A DNA stretch of 64,000 nt from Hydrogenophaga sp. (GTDB lineage: Bacteria > Pseudomonadota > Gammaproteobacteria > Burkholderiales > Burkholderiaceae_C), in assembly GCF_026125785.1 (NCBI RefSeq), contig NZ_JAHCKL010000003.1, positions 186,001 through 250,000 on the forward strand, read 5' to 3'. Under the pieces are notes generated by a model. That model ran no database searches. It had not been told where the DNA came from and saw nothing but the letters and a program-made list of their open reading frames with translations. The first letter of the stretch is position 1, and each line of letters begins with the position of its first letter. The position numbers were made by a program, and so were the translations under genes. This document shows, piece after piece, positions 44,005 to 52,205 of this stretch.

Positions 44005-45036
44005 ATGCAGCTCGGGGCCTTCACCCTGCCCAATGCCCTGTTTGTCGCGCCCATGGCGGGGGTGACGGACCGGCCGTTCCGCAAGCTGTGCAAGCGGCTC
44101 GGCGCGGGTTATGCGGTGAGCGAGATGGTGACCTCGCGGCCGGACCTGCAGGACAGTCTCAAGACTTCTCGTCGCGCCAACCACGAGGGCGAGGCCTCAC
44201 CGATCGCGGTGCAGATCGCCGGCACCGACGCGCCGATGATGGCCGACGCGGCGCGCTACAACATCGACCGCGGTGCGCAGATCATCGACATCAACATGGG
44301 CTGCCCGGCCAAGAAGGTCTGCAACAAATGGGCAGGCTCGGCACTGATGCAGGACGAGGCGCTGGCCATCTCCATCGTCGAGGCGGTGGTGGCGGCCTGT
44401 GAACCGCATGGCGTGCCGGTCACCCTCAAGATGCGCACCGGCTGGTGCGCCGGTGTACGCAACGCACCCACGCTGGCGCTGGCCGCCGAGGCGGCCGGCG
44501 TGCGCATGCTCACCGTGCACGGCCGCACACGCGAGCAGGGCTACAAGGGCCAGGCCGAGCACGACACCGTGGCCCACATCAAGAGCCGGGTGCGCATCCC
44601 GGTGGTGGCCAACGGCGACATCGATTCACCCGAGCAGGCGCGCGAGGTGCTGCGGCGCACCGGCGCCGACGCCATCATGGTCGGCCGGGCGGCACAGGGT
44701 CGGCCCTGGATATTCCGCGAGATCGCGCACTTCCTGGCCACTGGCGAACACCTGCCGCCGCCAGCGCTGCAAGAGGTCCGGCATTGGCTGCTCGATCACC
44801 TGCACGATCACTATGACCTGTATGGCGAGTTCACCGGCGTGCGCAGCGCGCGCAAGCACCTGGGCTGGTACGCGCAGTCGCTGCCGCTGCCGCCGGGCGC
44901 AGCAGCGCTGTTCCGCTCGCGGGTGAATGCAGCCACCTCCATCGACGCGCAGTTGCGCTGCGTGAGCGAGAGCCTGGACGAATGGTCGTCGCAAGCCACC
45001 ACCCCTTCGAGAGACAACTGGAAACTGGCCGCATGA
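44005..45036 (+). CDS. dusB: tRNA-dihydrouridine synthase B
   Basis: A 343-residue FMN enzyme that reduces uridine in the tRNA D-loop. APMAGVTDRPFRKLC (FMN site), catalytic C100 in INMGCPAKKVCNKWAGSALM, HGRTREQGYKGQA and GADAIMVGRAAQGRPWIF are family hallmarks. I chose ATG 44005. An in-frame ATG at 43930 overlaps a TACAAT -10 hexamer (43925-43930) and would leave no leader. dusB and fis form a conserved operon in proteobacteria. Confidence 0.95.
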   Translation: MQLGAFTLPNALFVAPMAGVTDRPFRKLCKRLGAGYAVSEMVTSRPDLQDSLKTSRRANHEGEASPIAVQIAGTDAPMMADAARYNIDRGAQIIDINMGCPAKKVCNKWAGSALMQDEALAISIVEAVVAACEPHGVPVTLKMRTGWCAGVRNAPTLALAAEAAGVRMLTVHGRTREQGYKGQAEHDTVAHIKSRVRIPVVANGDIDSPEQAREVLRRTGADAIMVGRAAQGRPWIFREIAHFLATGEHLPPPALQEVRHWLLDHLHDHYDLYGEFTGVRSARKHLGWYAQSLPLPPGAAALFRSRVNAATSIDAQLRCVSESLDEWSSQATTPSRDNWKLAA

Positions 45037-45272
45037 AACCGCAACAGAACACACTGCACGATTGCGTGCGCGCCAGCCTGGAAGCGTTCTTCCGCGACCT
45101 GGACGGTACCGATCCCGCCAACCTGCACGACATGCTGGTCAAGGCGGTGGAGAAACCGTTGCTGGAAGTCGTGATGGAACAGGCCCAGCACAACCAGTCG
45201 CGCGCCGCGCAGTGGCTGGGCCTGAACCGCAACACCCTGCGCAAGAAGCTCGTCGAACACCAATTGCTCTGA
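45033..45272 (+). CDS. fis: Fis-family DNA-binding protein
   Basis: A 79-residue nucleoid protein, shorter at the N-terminus than the 98-residue enterobacterial Fis. The C-terminal helix-turn-helix is HNQSRAAQWLGLNRNTLRKKL. It shapes DNA and activates rRNA and growth genes. It is translationally coupled to dusB by ATGA, the standard arrangement. purH follows after a repeat-rich spacer. Confidence 0.95.
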   Translation: MKPQQNTLHDCVRASLEAFFRDLDGTDPANLHDMLVKAVEKPLLEVVMEQAQHNQSRAAQWLGLNRNTLRKKLVEHQLL

Positions 45273-45274
45273 CA

Positions 45275-45354
45275 GAGGTGGCGCGTTGGGCGTTCGGCGT
45301 TCAGCGTGTCTTCCTCGCTCAACGTCCAATACCCAACATCCAACGCTCAACCTC
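45275..45354. repeat. Degenerate GCGTT microrepeats forming a quasi-palindrome
   Basis: The fis-purH spacer consists of short GCGTT(G/C)GGC-like units on the left (45275-45306) and their complements on the right (45316-45354; CAACGTCCAATACCCAAC-like). The two halves form an imperfect inverted repeat. It is unlike ordinary intergenic DNA here. I believe similar microrepeat blocks occur in other Comamonadaceae spacers (memory, not verified). Confidence 0.6.
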
Positions 45355-45362
45355 CGAACCCC

Positions 45363-46949
45363 ATGCGCGCACTCATCTCCGTTTCCGACAAGACCGGCAT
45401 CGTCGAACTGGCCCAGTCCCTGCATCAGTTGGGTGTGGCCCTGATTTCCACCGGCGGTACCGCCAAGCTGCTGGCCGAGCAGGGGCTGCCCGTGACCGAA
45501 GTGGCCGAGGTCACCGGTTTCCCCGAGATGCTCGATGGCCGCGTGAAGACCCTGCATCCCAAGGTGCACGGCGGCCTGCTGGCGCGCCGCGACCTGCCCG
45601 AACACATGGCGGCGCTCGAAGCCCACGGCATCGCCACCATCGACCTGCTGGTCGTCAACCTCTATCCGTTCGAGGCCACGGTGGCCAAGGCCGGCTGCAC
45701 GCTGGAGGACGCGATCGAGAACATCGACATCGGCGGGCCCGCCATGGTGCGCAGCGCTGCCAAGAACTGGAAGGACGTGGCGGTGCTGACCGATGCCTCG
45801 CAGTACGCCGGCGTGGTCGAGGAGCTCCGGCACCAGGGCCGGCTGTCCTTGAAGACGCGGTTCGCGCTGTCGGTCGCTGCCTTCAACCGCATCAGCAACT
45901 ACGACGCCGCGATCAGCGACTACCTGTCCTCGATCGAGTTCGACGAGTCCGCCAGCGTGCCGCGCCGCAGCGAGTACCCGGGCCAGTCCAATGGCCGCTT
46001 CGTCAAGCTGCAGGACCTGCGCTACGGCGAGAACCCGCACCAGACGGCCGCCTTCTACCGCGACCTGTGGCCGGCGCCCGGTTCGCTGGTAACGGCCCGC
46101 CAGTTGCAAGGCAAGGAACTGAGCTACAACAACATCGCCGACGCCGATGCCGCCTGGGAATGCGTGAAGAGCTTTGACACGCCGGCCTGCGTGATCGTCA
46201 AGCACGCCAACCCCTGCGGCGTGGCCGTGGGCAAGGACGCCCACGAGGCCTATGCCAAGGCTTTCCAGACCGATCCCACCAGCGCCTTCGGCGGCATCAT
46301 CGCGTTCAACCGTCCGCTGGACAAGGCCGCTGCCGAAGCGGTGAGCAAGCAGTTCGTCGAGGTGCTGATGGCGCCGGGCTACAGCGACGAGGCGCTGGCG
46401 GTCTTCAAGGCCAAGGTGAATGTGCGCGTGCTGGAGATCGCGCTGCCGCCGGGCGGGCCCACCGCATGGGACAAGGGCCTGAACCTGAGCGACGTCAAGC
46501 GCATCGGCTCGGGCCTGCTGATCCAAAGTGCCGACAACCACGTGCTGCGCCGCGAGGACCTCAAGGTGGTGACGAAGCTGCAGCCCACGGCGCAGCAGAT
46601 CGAAGACCTGCTGTTCGCCTGGAAGGTCGCCAAGTTCGTCAAATCCAACGCCATCGTCTTCTGCAAGGACGGCATGACCATGGGCGTGGGGGCGGGGCAG
46701 ATGAGCCGGCTGGACTCGGCGCGCATCGCCAGCATCAAGGCGGGCCATGCCCAGCTTTCGCTGCAGGGCACGGCGGTGGCCAGCGACGCCTTCTTCCCGT
46801 TCCGCGACGGACTGGACGTGGTGGTCGACGCCGGTGCGACCTGCGTCATCCAGCCGGGTGGTTCCATGCGCGACCAGGAGGTCATCGACGCGGCCGACGA
46901 GCGCGGCGTGGTGATGGTCTATTCCGGCGTGCGCCACTTCCGGCACTGA
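45363..46949 (+). CDS. purH: Bifunctional AICAR formyltransferase/IMP cyclohydrolase PurH
   Basis: A 528-residue enzyme for the last two steps of purine synthesis. The N-terminal MGS-like cyclohydrolase (1-200) contains [19 protein letters not shown] and [12 protein letters not shown]. The C-terminal formyltransferase contains [11 protein letters not shown] (catalytic Lys-His) and [10 protein letters not shown]. The start [12 protein letters not shown] is standard. An in-frame upstream ATG at 45306 would translate the microrepeat spacer and is rejected. No ZTP-riboswitch motif is seen upstream. Confidence 0.97.
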   Translation: MRALISVSDKTGIVELAQSLHQLGVALISTGGTAKLLAEQGLPVTEVAEVTGFPEMLDGRVKTLHPKVHGGLLARRDLPEHMAALEAHGIATIDLLVVNLYPFEATVAKAGCTLEDAIENIDIGGPAMVRSAAKNWKDVAVLTDASQYAGVVEELRHQGRLSLKTRFALSVAAFNRISNYDAAISDYLSSIEFDESASVPRRSEYPGQSNGRFVKLQDLRYGENPHQTAAFYRDLWPAPGSLVTARQLQGKELSYNNIADADAAWECVKSFDTPACVIVKHANPCGVAVGKDAHEAYAKAFQTDPTSAFGGIIAFNRPLDKAAAEAVSKQFVEVLMAPGYSDEALAVFKAKVNVRVLEIALPPGGPTAWDKGLNLSDVKRIGSGLLIQSADNHVLRREDLKVVTKLQPTAQQIEDLLFAWKVAKFVKSNAIVFCKDGMTMGVGAGQMSRLDSARIASIKAGHAQLSLQGTAVASDAFFPFRDGLDVVVDAGATCVIQPGGSMRDQEVIDAADERGVVMVYSGVRHFRH

Positions 46950-46973
46950 AGAAGACAGCGCCTTCGTGACCGA

Positions 46974-47063
46974 TTGCGCGCGGGGCGCGCAACCAACCCC
47001 CTGAACGCGGGGTAGGCGCCTTTCGTGGGCCTGCGAAGAATCGGGACAGTCTTGTCTGTCCCG
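46974..47063 (+). other. Row of hairpins between purH and the lipoprotein gene
   Basis: TTGCGCGC-GGG-GCGCGCAA (46974-46992) is a perfect 8-bp stem. CCCC-N8-GGGG and an AGGCGCC/GGGCCT stem follow. CGGGACAG-TCTTGT-CTGTCCCG (47042-47063) is another perfect 8-bp stem ending 19 bp before the lipoprotein ATG. None has a T-run. They could terminate purH mRNA or structure the lipoprotein leader. Confidence 0.55.
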
Positions 47064-47082
47064 TCTTCCGGAGTCCCCGACC

Positions 47083-48108
47083 ATGCCCTGTTTTCCCCGT
47101 TCGCACGTTCTTCTTTCCGTGGCGCTTGGCGCCTTGATGCTTTCAGGCTGCGTGGCCACCGGCGGCAGCGGCCAGCCCGCCGTGGCGCGAGGCGCGTTCG
47201 GTGTGCCGCTGGGCAATGTGGAGAGCTCGGGCACCAGTTCCATCAAGGGCGAGAACAAGGTGGTGCTGGCCTCGTTCCGCGTGGCCTTCAACCAGTCGGT
47301 GAAGGCGTCCGCGCAGAGCAGCGCGCTGTTCAGTGCCAATACCGCGTCCGCCCAGATGAAGGGCAAGCTCCTGGGCGTGGAGCCGCGCGTGTACCAGGCC
47401 ATTGTCGATGCCGCCTACGCCGATTTCGTGCGCAAGCTCAGGGCCTCGGGGCTGACGGTGGTCGAGCCCACGGCCCTGGGTTCATCGCCCGCCTACGCGC
47501 GCCTCTCCAGCGTGCCCAATCCGGCGGCGCTGGACTCGTCAACCACCGGCGACGTGCTCATGGTGGCGGCCAGCGGCACCAAGCTCACCCTGTTCCCGGG
47601 CGATGCTGGCGTGGCCTCGGGCTTCTCCGGTTTTGACACGGCGAGCCCGATCCGCGTCTTTCCCGACCTGATCAAGGAACAGGAAGCCGGCGTGATGCAC
47701 GTGACCTATTACGTGGACTTCCTCAACGCTTCCAGCAGCGGGCGCTCGATGGTCAAGGGCGGCAACGCCGAGGTGGCGATGGGGCAGGGCCTGTCGGTGC
47801 GCACCGGCAGCGGCATCAGCTACACGACGCTGTCGGGCAGCCGCTGCGTGGGCTACTGCCCGAATGCCATCAGCAGCGTCAAACTGGGGCAGGCGGTGTT
47901 CTCGGAACAGGCCTATGGCGTGAGCAAGGACGTGACCGATTCGTCGGTCAACGCCATCGGCTTCCTCTCGGGCGTGCTCAGCGGCCAGAGCTTCTCGCGC
48001 AAGGACATCGAGATCCATGCGGACCCGGGGCGCTACAGCGCCATCACCACGCAGTTGCTGGCCGACACCAATTCGGCCCTGATCGATGTGGTGAAGCAGT
48101 CTCGCTGA
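47083..48108 (+). CDS. Lipoprotein of unknown function, 341 aa
   Basis: The signal peptide ends in the lipobox LMLSGCVA (Cys23). The mature protein contains KVVLASFRVAFNQSVKASAQ, a short Cys pair (GSRCVGYCPN), and GVMHVTYYVDFLNASSSGRSM. Such blocks resemble secreted proteins with a repeated beta layout, but I do not recognise the family. It probably sits in the outer-membrane inner leaflet (residue +2 is Val, not Asp). It converges on hemL, with 18 bp between stops. Confidence 0.8.
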   Translation: MPCFPRSHVLLSVALGALMLSGCVATGGSGQPAVARGAFGVPLGNVESSGTSSIKGENKVVLASFRVAFNQSVKASAQSSALFSANTASAQMKGKLLGVEPRVYQAIVDAAYADFVRKLRASGLTVVEPTALGSSPAYARLSSVPNPAALDSSTTGDVLMVAASGTKLTLFPGDAGVASGFSGFDTASPIRVFPDLIKEQEAGVMHVTYYVDFLNASSSGRSMVKGGNAEVAMGQGLSVRTGSGISYTTLSGSRCVGYCPNAISSVKLGQAVFSEQAYGVSKDVTDSSVNAIGFLSGVLSGQSFSRKDIEIHADPGRYSAITTQLLADTNSALIDVVKQSR

Positions 48109-48126
48109 GGAACGCCCGCCCCGGCC

Positions 48127-49428
48127 TCAGCGCGGCAGCCGGCGGAACGCCTCGCGCGCCGCGGCCAGGGTGTCCTCGACGTCCTGCGCCGTGTGGGCCG
48201 CGCTCACGAACCCGGCTTCGTACAGGGCCGGGGCGATGTAGACGCCGCGCTCCAGCAGGCCATGGAAGAGGCTGTTGAAGCGGGCGCCGTCGGTGGTGAG
48301 GACACGCGCGTAGTTCTGCGGCAATTCGTCGAGCAGGAAGAAGCCGAACATGCCCCCCTCGCTGTCGCCGCACAGCGTCACACCTTCTTCTGCCGCCACG
48401 CGGCTGAGGCCTTCGACCAGCGAGCGTGTGGTGGCCGAGAGCGCCTCGTAGAAGCCGGGTTTGCGGATCTCGCGCAGGGTGGCCAGGCCACAGGCCGTGG
48501 CCACCGGGTTGCCCGACAGCGTACCGGCCTGGTAAACCGGGCCCAGAGGTGCGAGGTGCTCCATGACCGCGCGCTTGGCACCGAAGGCCGCCAGCGGCAT
48601 GCCGCCACCAATCACCTTGCCCATCACCGTCATGTCCGGCTCGAAACCCGGGATCAGCCTGGCGTACACGCTTTGCGCGCCACCGAGGGCAACACGAAAG
48701 CCCGTCATCACTTCGTCAAAGGCCAGCAGGGCGCCGTGCTGCGTGCACAGCTCGCGGCAGCGCTTCATGAAGGGCACCGAGGCGCGCACGAAGTTCATGT
48801 TGCCCGCGATCGGCTCGATGATCAGACAGGCGATGTCGGCGCCGTGCTCGGCGAACGCGGCCTCGAGTTGCGCCACATTGTTGTACTCCAGCACCAGCGT
48901 GTGCTGCACCACCTCGGGCGGCACGCCCGCGCTGGTGGGGTTGCCGAAGGTGGCCAGGCCCGAGCCCGCCTTGACCAGCAATGCGTCGGCATGGCCGTGG
49001 TAGCAGCCTTCGAACTTGATGATCTTCTTGCGGCCCGTGGCCCCGCGCGCGAGCCGGATGGTGCTCATGCCCGCCTCGGTGCCCGAACTCACCAGGCGCA
49101 CCATCTCGATGCTGGGCACCAGCTCGACGATGGCCTCGGCCAGCTCGACCTCGCGTTCGGTCGGCGCGCCGTAGGACAGTCCTTCGAGCACCGCCTGCTG
49201 GACCGCTTCCACCACTGCGGGGTGGCCATGGCCCAGGATCATCGGGCCCCAGGAGCCGATGTAGTCGATGTAGCGCTGGCCGTTGGCGTCCCAGAAGTGG
49301 GCGCCCTGGGCGCGCTGCACGAAGCGCGGCGTGCCGCCAACGGCGCGGAATGCGCGCACCGGCGAGTTCACGCCACCGGGAATCAGGGCCCTGGCACGGT
49401 CAAAGAGTTGCTGGTTGCGGTCGGTCAT
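48127..49428 (-). CDS. hemL: Glutamate-1-semialdehyde 2,1-aminomutase HemL
   Basis: A 433-residue PLP enzyme that makes 5-aminolevulinate for haem in the C5 pathway. [15 protein letters not shown] near the N-terminus, [46 protein letters not shown] and Schiff-base K271 in [15 protein letters not shown] are diagnostic. It lies 6 bp after thiD on the same strand, a conserved pairing in betaproteobacteria. Confidence 0.97.
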   Translation of the reverse strand: MTDRNQQLFDRARALIPGGVNSPVRAFRAVGGTPRFVQRAQGAHFWDANGQRYIDYIGSWGPMILGHGHPAVVEAVQQAVLEGLSYGAPTEREVELAEAIVELVPSIEMVRLVSSGTEAGMSTIRLARGATGRKKIIKFEGCYHGHADALLVKAGSGLATFGNPTSAGVPPEVVQHTLVLEYNNVAQLEAAFAEHGADIACLIIEPIAGNMNFVRASVPFMKRCRELCTQHGALLAFDEVMTGFRVALGGAQSVYARLIPGFEPDMTVMGKVIGGGMPLAAFGAKRAVMEHLAPLGPVYQAGTLSGNPVATACGLATLREIRKPGFYEALSATTRSLVEGLSRVAAEEGVTLCGDSEGGMFGFFLLDELPQNYARVLTTDGARFNSLFHGLLERGVYIAPALYEAGFVSAAHTAQDVEDTLAAAREAFRRLPR

Positions 49429-49434
49429 GGGTGT

Positions 49435-50370
49435 TCAGTGTCGGGTGGTGTCCAGGGGAAAGTCGTCGGCGTCGAGCGTGCTGTCGGTCTGGTCCTCGCC
49501 ATCGGTGCCCGCGGCTTCGTCTTCATGGGCCCAGAACAGGCGGTCCGGCACGGCGTGACCCATGCCGGGCTGGAAGCCGGCGTCCAGGCATTGGTCCAGG
49601 TAGGTCAGGGCCTCGGCGCAGGCGGTCTGCAGGTCCTGGCCACCGGCGATGAGTGCGCACAGGGCGGCCGAGAGCGTGTCGCCCGCGCCGCTGAAGGTGG
49701 CCTCGAAGCGTTCGTAGCGTGCCGTCGCCAGCACCGTTTCCGGTGACGCGAGATGGCTCTCCAGGTGCTGGTCGGCGGCATTGAAGCCGGTGACCAGCGT
49801 GTAAGGCACGCCGTGCACGGCGGCGGCGCGCGCCACCTCGCGCGCGCTCGGCGGACGGTCGCCCTCCCACTCCGGCAGCAGCCAGCGCGAGAGCGTGCTG
49901 TGGTTGCCCACCAGCACCGTGGTCTGCGGCAGCAGCAGTTCCACGCAGGCGTCGAGGTAGGTCTCGATCTCCACCTCGTCCCACCAGGACAGGTCCGGCA
50001 TGTAGGTGATCACCGGTACCTCGGCGTAGTCACTCGTGATGCCGGCGATGGTGCTCAGGTTTTCCGGGCTGCCGACGAAGCCGACCTTGAAGGCCTGCAC
50101 CGGCATGTCCTCCAGCGCGCAGCGCGCCTGGTCGGCCACGGCCTCCTCGTCAAAGGGCAGGTGGTCGTGTACCTCGGAGGTGTCGCGCACGTAGGCGCCA
50201 GTGACCACCGGCAGCACGTGCGCCGATGCGCTGGACATGGCCGTGATGTCCGCGCTCAGCCCACCCGCGCCGCTGGGGTCGCTGGCGTTGAAGACCATCA
50301 CGCAGGGCAGTGAGGATTCGCCAGGCGCCTCGGTCGGGGGGGCGGTGCGGGATTCGGGTGTATCGGGCAT
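49435..50370 (-). CDS. thiD: Hydroxymethylpyrimidine/phosphomethylpyrimidine kinase
   Basis: A 311-residue ribokinase-fold kinase of thiamine synthesis. VFNASDPSGAGGLSADI is the HMP-binding N-terminus. FKVGFVGSPENL and TFSGAGDTLSAALCALI (anion hole and catalytic Asp) are the family motifs. It has a short acidic C-terminal extension. It lies divergent from rubredoxin and upstream of hemL. No other thi gene or TPP riboswitch is nearby. Confidence 0.9.
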   Translation of the reverse strand: MPDTPESRTAPPTEAPGESSLPCVMVFNASDPSGAGGLSADITAMSSASAHVLPVVTGAYVRDTSEVHDHLPFDEEAVADQARCALEDMPVQAFKVGFVGSPENLSTIAGITSDYAEVPVITYMPDLSWWDEVEIETYLDACVELLLPQTTVLVGNHSTLSRWLLPEWEGDRPPSAREVARAAAVHGVPYTLVTGFNAADQHLESHLASPETVLATARYERFEATFSGAGDTLSAALCALIAGGQDLQTACAEALTYLDQCLDAGFQPGMGHAVPDRLFWAHEDEAAGTDGEDQTDSTLDADDFPLDTTRH

Positions 50371-50486
50371 GGAAGGGGAGGGGGATCGGGTGGGCGCGGA
50401 GCCCGTTCGGGCCGCACATCATGCCGCGTGGCAGAGGTGATCGACAGCCGGCCTGAACGGCCTGTGGAGCGGTAAACATCGCTCGA

Positions 50487-50492
50487 TACAAT
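50487..50492 (+). promoter_or_regulatory. Possible -10 element of the rubredoxin gene
   Basis: TACAAT lies 33 bp before the chosen ATG, followed by the palindrome ATGCTTGCAT (50491-50500). The -35 (GTGGAG) is weak. Confidence 0.4.
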
Positions 50493-50524
50493 GCTTGCAT
50501 TCTAAGACAATGCCTCCTATAACC

Positions 50525-50698
50525 ATGACCGAATCCAAGACTTGGATGTGCCTGATCTGCGGGTGGATCTACGACGAGGCGGCGGGTGCGCCGGACCACG
50601 GCGTCGCACCCGGCACACCCTGGGCTGAAGTACCGATGAACTGGACCTGCCCCGAGTGCGGTGCACGCAAGGAAGACTTCGAGATGGTGCAGATCTGA
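50525..50698 (+). CDS. Rubredoxin
   Basis: A 57-residue iron electron carrier. Its four ligands are C9, C12, C42 and C45, in WMCLICGWIYDE and WTCPECGARKEDF. Upstream in-frame ATGs exist at 50495 and 50510; I chose MTESKTWMC, the usual N-terminus. In many beta- and gammaproteobacteria it lies at this spot upstream of the pilG operon, with no known link to pili. Confidence 0.92.
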   Translation: MTESKTWMCLICGWIYDEAAGAPDHGVAPGTPWAEVPMNWTCPECGARKEDFEMVQI

Positions 50699-50793
50699 TG
50701 CCCGCTTGAGGTTTCTGCCGGTCTTGTAAGGGGCCGAGTCGATGTGGTCGATCCTGCCCTTGCCCCCTGTCCTTCATCTGGAGCCAGTGAACC

Positions 50794-51201
50794 GTGAGCA
50801 CAGCACCTGCCCTGAAAGTCCTGGTGGTTGACGACAGCAACACCATTCGCCGAAGCGCCGAGATTTTCCTCAAGCAGGGGGGCCACGAGGTCCTGCTGGC
50901 CGACGACGGCTTCGATGCCCTGGCCAAGATCAACGACTACCAGCCCGACCTGGTGTTCTGCGACATCCTCATGCCGCGCCTGGACGGCTACCAGACCTGC
51001 GCGATCATCAAGCGCAACCTGCGCTTTGCCAGCATCCCGGTTGTGATGCTCTCCTCCAAGGACGGTGTTTTCGACAAGGCGCGCGGCCGCATGGTCGGCT
51101 CGCAGGACTACCTCACCAAGCCTTTCACCAAAGACCAGCTTCTGCAGGCCGTGCAGCAGTTCGGTGCCGCCCCGGCCGTTTCTTCCTCTACGGAGCACTG
51201 A
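50794..51201 (+). CDS. pilG: Twitching-motility response regulator PilG, GTG start
   Basis: A 135-residue stand-alone CheY-like receiver. VLVVDDSNTIRRSAEIFL holds the acidic pair, LVFCDILMPRLDG the phospho-acceptor Asp, and DYLTKPF the conserved Lys. The NTIRRSAEIFLKQGGHEV block is typical of PilG, which promotes pilus extension through PilB/FimV. The start is GTG with GGAG (50781-50784) 9 nt upstream. It is the first gene of the chemosensory operon. Confidence 0.93.
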   Translation: MSTAPALKVLVVDDSNTIRRSAEIFLKQGGHEVLLADDGFDALAKINDYQPDLVFCDILMPRLDGYQTCAIIKRNLRFASIPVVMLSSKDGVFDKARGRMVGSQDYLTKPFTKDQLLQAVQQFGAAPAVSSSTEH

Positions 51202-51202
51202 G

Positions 51203-51568
51203 ATGCCCATTCGCAAGATCCTCGTGGTCGATGACTCCAAGACCGAACTGATGGTGCTCTCCGACCTGCTGGGAAAAAACGGCTACACCGTGCGCACCGC
51301 TGAGAATGCGGACGAGGCCTTTCGTCGGATCGGGGAGGAAAAGCCCGACTTGATCCTGATGGACGTGGTGATGCCCGGTCAGAATGGTTTTCAGCTCACG
51401 CGTGCCATCACGCGGGACCCGCAGTTCTCGAGTATTCCGATCGTCATGTGCACCAGCAAGAACCTGGAGACCGACCGTGTATGGGGCATGCGCCAGGGCG
51501 CGCGCGACTACGTCACCAAGCCGGTCAACGCGGAAGAGCTGCTGTCCAAGATCCGGGCGCTCGGCTGA
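51203..51568 (+). CDS. pilH: Twitching-motility response regulator PilH
   Basis: A 121-residue receiver-only protein. KILVVDDSKTELMVLSDLL, LILMDVVMPGQNGFQLTRAI and DYVTKPVNAEELL match PilH, the receiver that opposes PilG, affecting PilT-driven retraction or acting as a phosphate sink. It starts one base after the pilG stop. Confidence 0.93.
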   Translation: MPIRKILVVDDSKTELMVLSDLLGKNGYTVRTAENADEAFRRIGEEKPDLILMDVVMPGQNGFQLTRAITRDPQFSSIPIVMCTSKNLETDRVWGMRQGARDYVTKPVNAEELLSKIRALG

Positions 51569-51595
51569 AGGCTGCCTTGTTCTGAACAGACCCTA

Positions 51596-52138
51596 ATGGC
51601 CAACCGTCAGTCCCTCAAGGAGCTCCAGGAACGATTGGCCCAGCGCTTGACGGTCGCCAAGACCGAAGCCGTCACGGCAACCTGGCTCGCGGTGGAGGCC
51701 GCAGGCCAGCGGTACCTGCTTCCGCTGGTGCAGTCCGGTGAGATCTTTCCCTGGTTCCCCGTGCAGCGGGTGCCCTACACCAAACCCTGGTACGCCGGGG
51801 TGGCCAGCCTGCGCGGCGGCTTGCATGGCGTGGTCGACCTGGCGGGACTGGTGGCCGGGGCCCTGGGGAGCGAGCGGCCCGTCTCCGGGGCGGAACGCGT
51901 CACCTCCGAATCGCGTCTGGTCAGCCTGCACGCCGCACTGGGCATCAATGCGGTGATCTGGATCGATCGCCTGCTGGGTTTGCGCAACCCCGCCATGTTC
52001 CATGCCGTTGGCGCCAGCCCACCGGGCGCGCCGGGCTACTTCACCCGTTCGCTGGTGGACCTGCAAGGACAGTCCTGGCAGGAACTGGACCTGCAGGCCC
52101 TGGTGGCCGAACCCGAGTTCCTCGCGATCGCGGCCTGA
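51596..52138 (+). CDS. pilI: CheW-like adaptor PilI
   Basis: A 180-residue CheW-domain protein (about 30-175) linking PilJ to the kinase ChpA. Characteristic blocks are [35 protein letters not shown] and [14 protein letters not shown]. It lies between pilH and pilJ, the standard order. Confidence 0.92.
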   Translation: MANRQSLKELQERLAQRLTVAKTEAVTATWLAVEAAGQRYLLPLVQSGEIFPWFPVQRVPYTKPWYAGVASLRGGLHGVVDLAGLVAGALGSERPVSGAERVTSESRLVSLHAALGINAVIWIDRLLGLRNPAMFHAVGASPPGAPGYFTRSLVDLQGQSWQELDLQALVAEPEFLAIAA

Positions 52139-52205
52139 TGGTTCAGGCCCTCGGTGCGACGAGGCGCTTTCTGTCGTTACGTTTTCTGTTGGAAGGTTGA
52201 AACAC

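Noticed and set aside
45306-45362. N-terminal extension of PurH from ATG 45306
   Set aside because: The extra 19 residues translate the microrepeat spacer, and PurH proteins start at [12 protein letters not shown].
46950-47082. Known riboswitch (ZTP, THF, preQ1) around purH
   Set aside because: Neither the region upstream of purH nor the hairpin region downstream shows the conserved loop sequences of these classes.
48127-49428. hemL and the paralogue at 28.6 kb as a recent duplication
   Set aside because: The two proteins differ widely outside the PLP motifs and lie in unrelated contexts, so this is an ancient family split.
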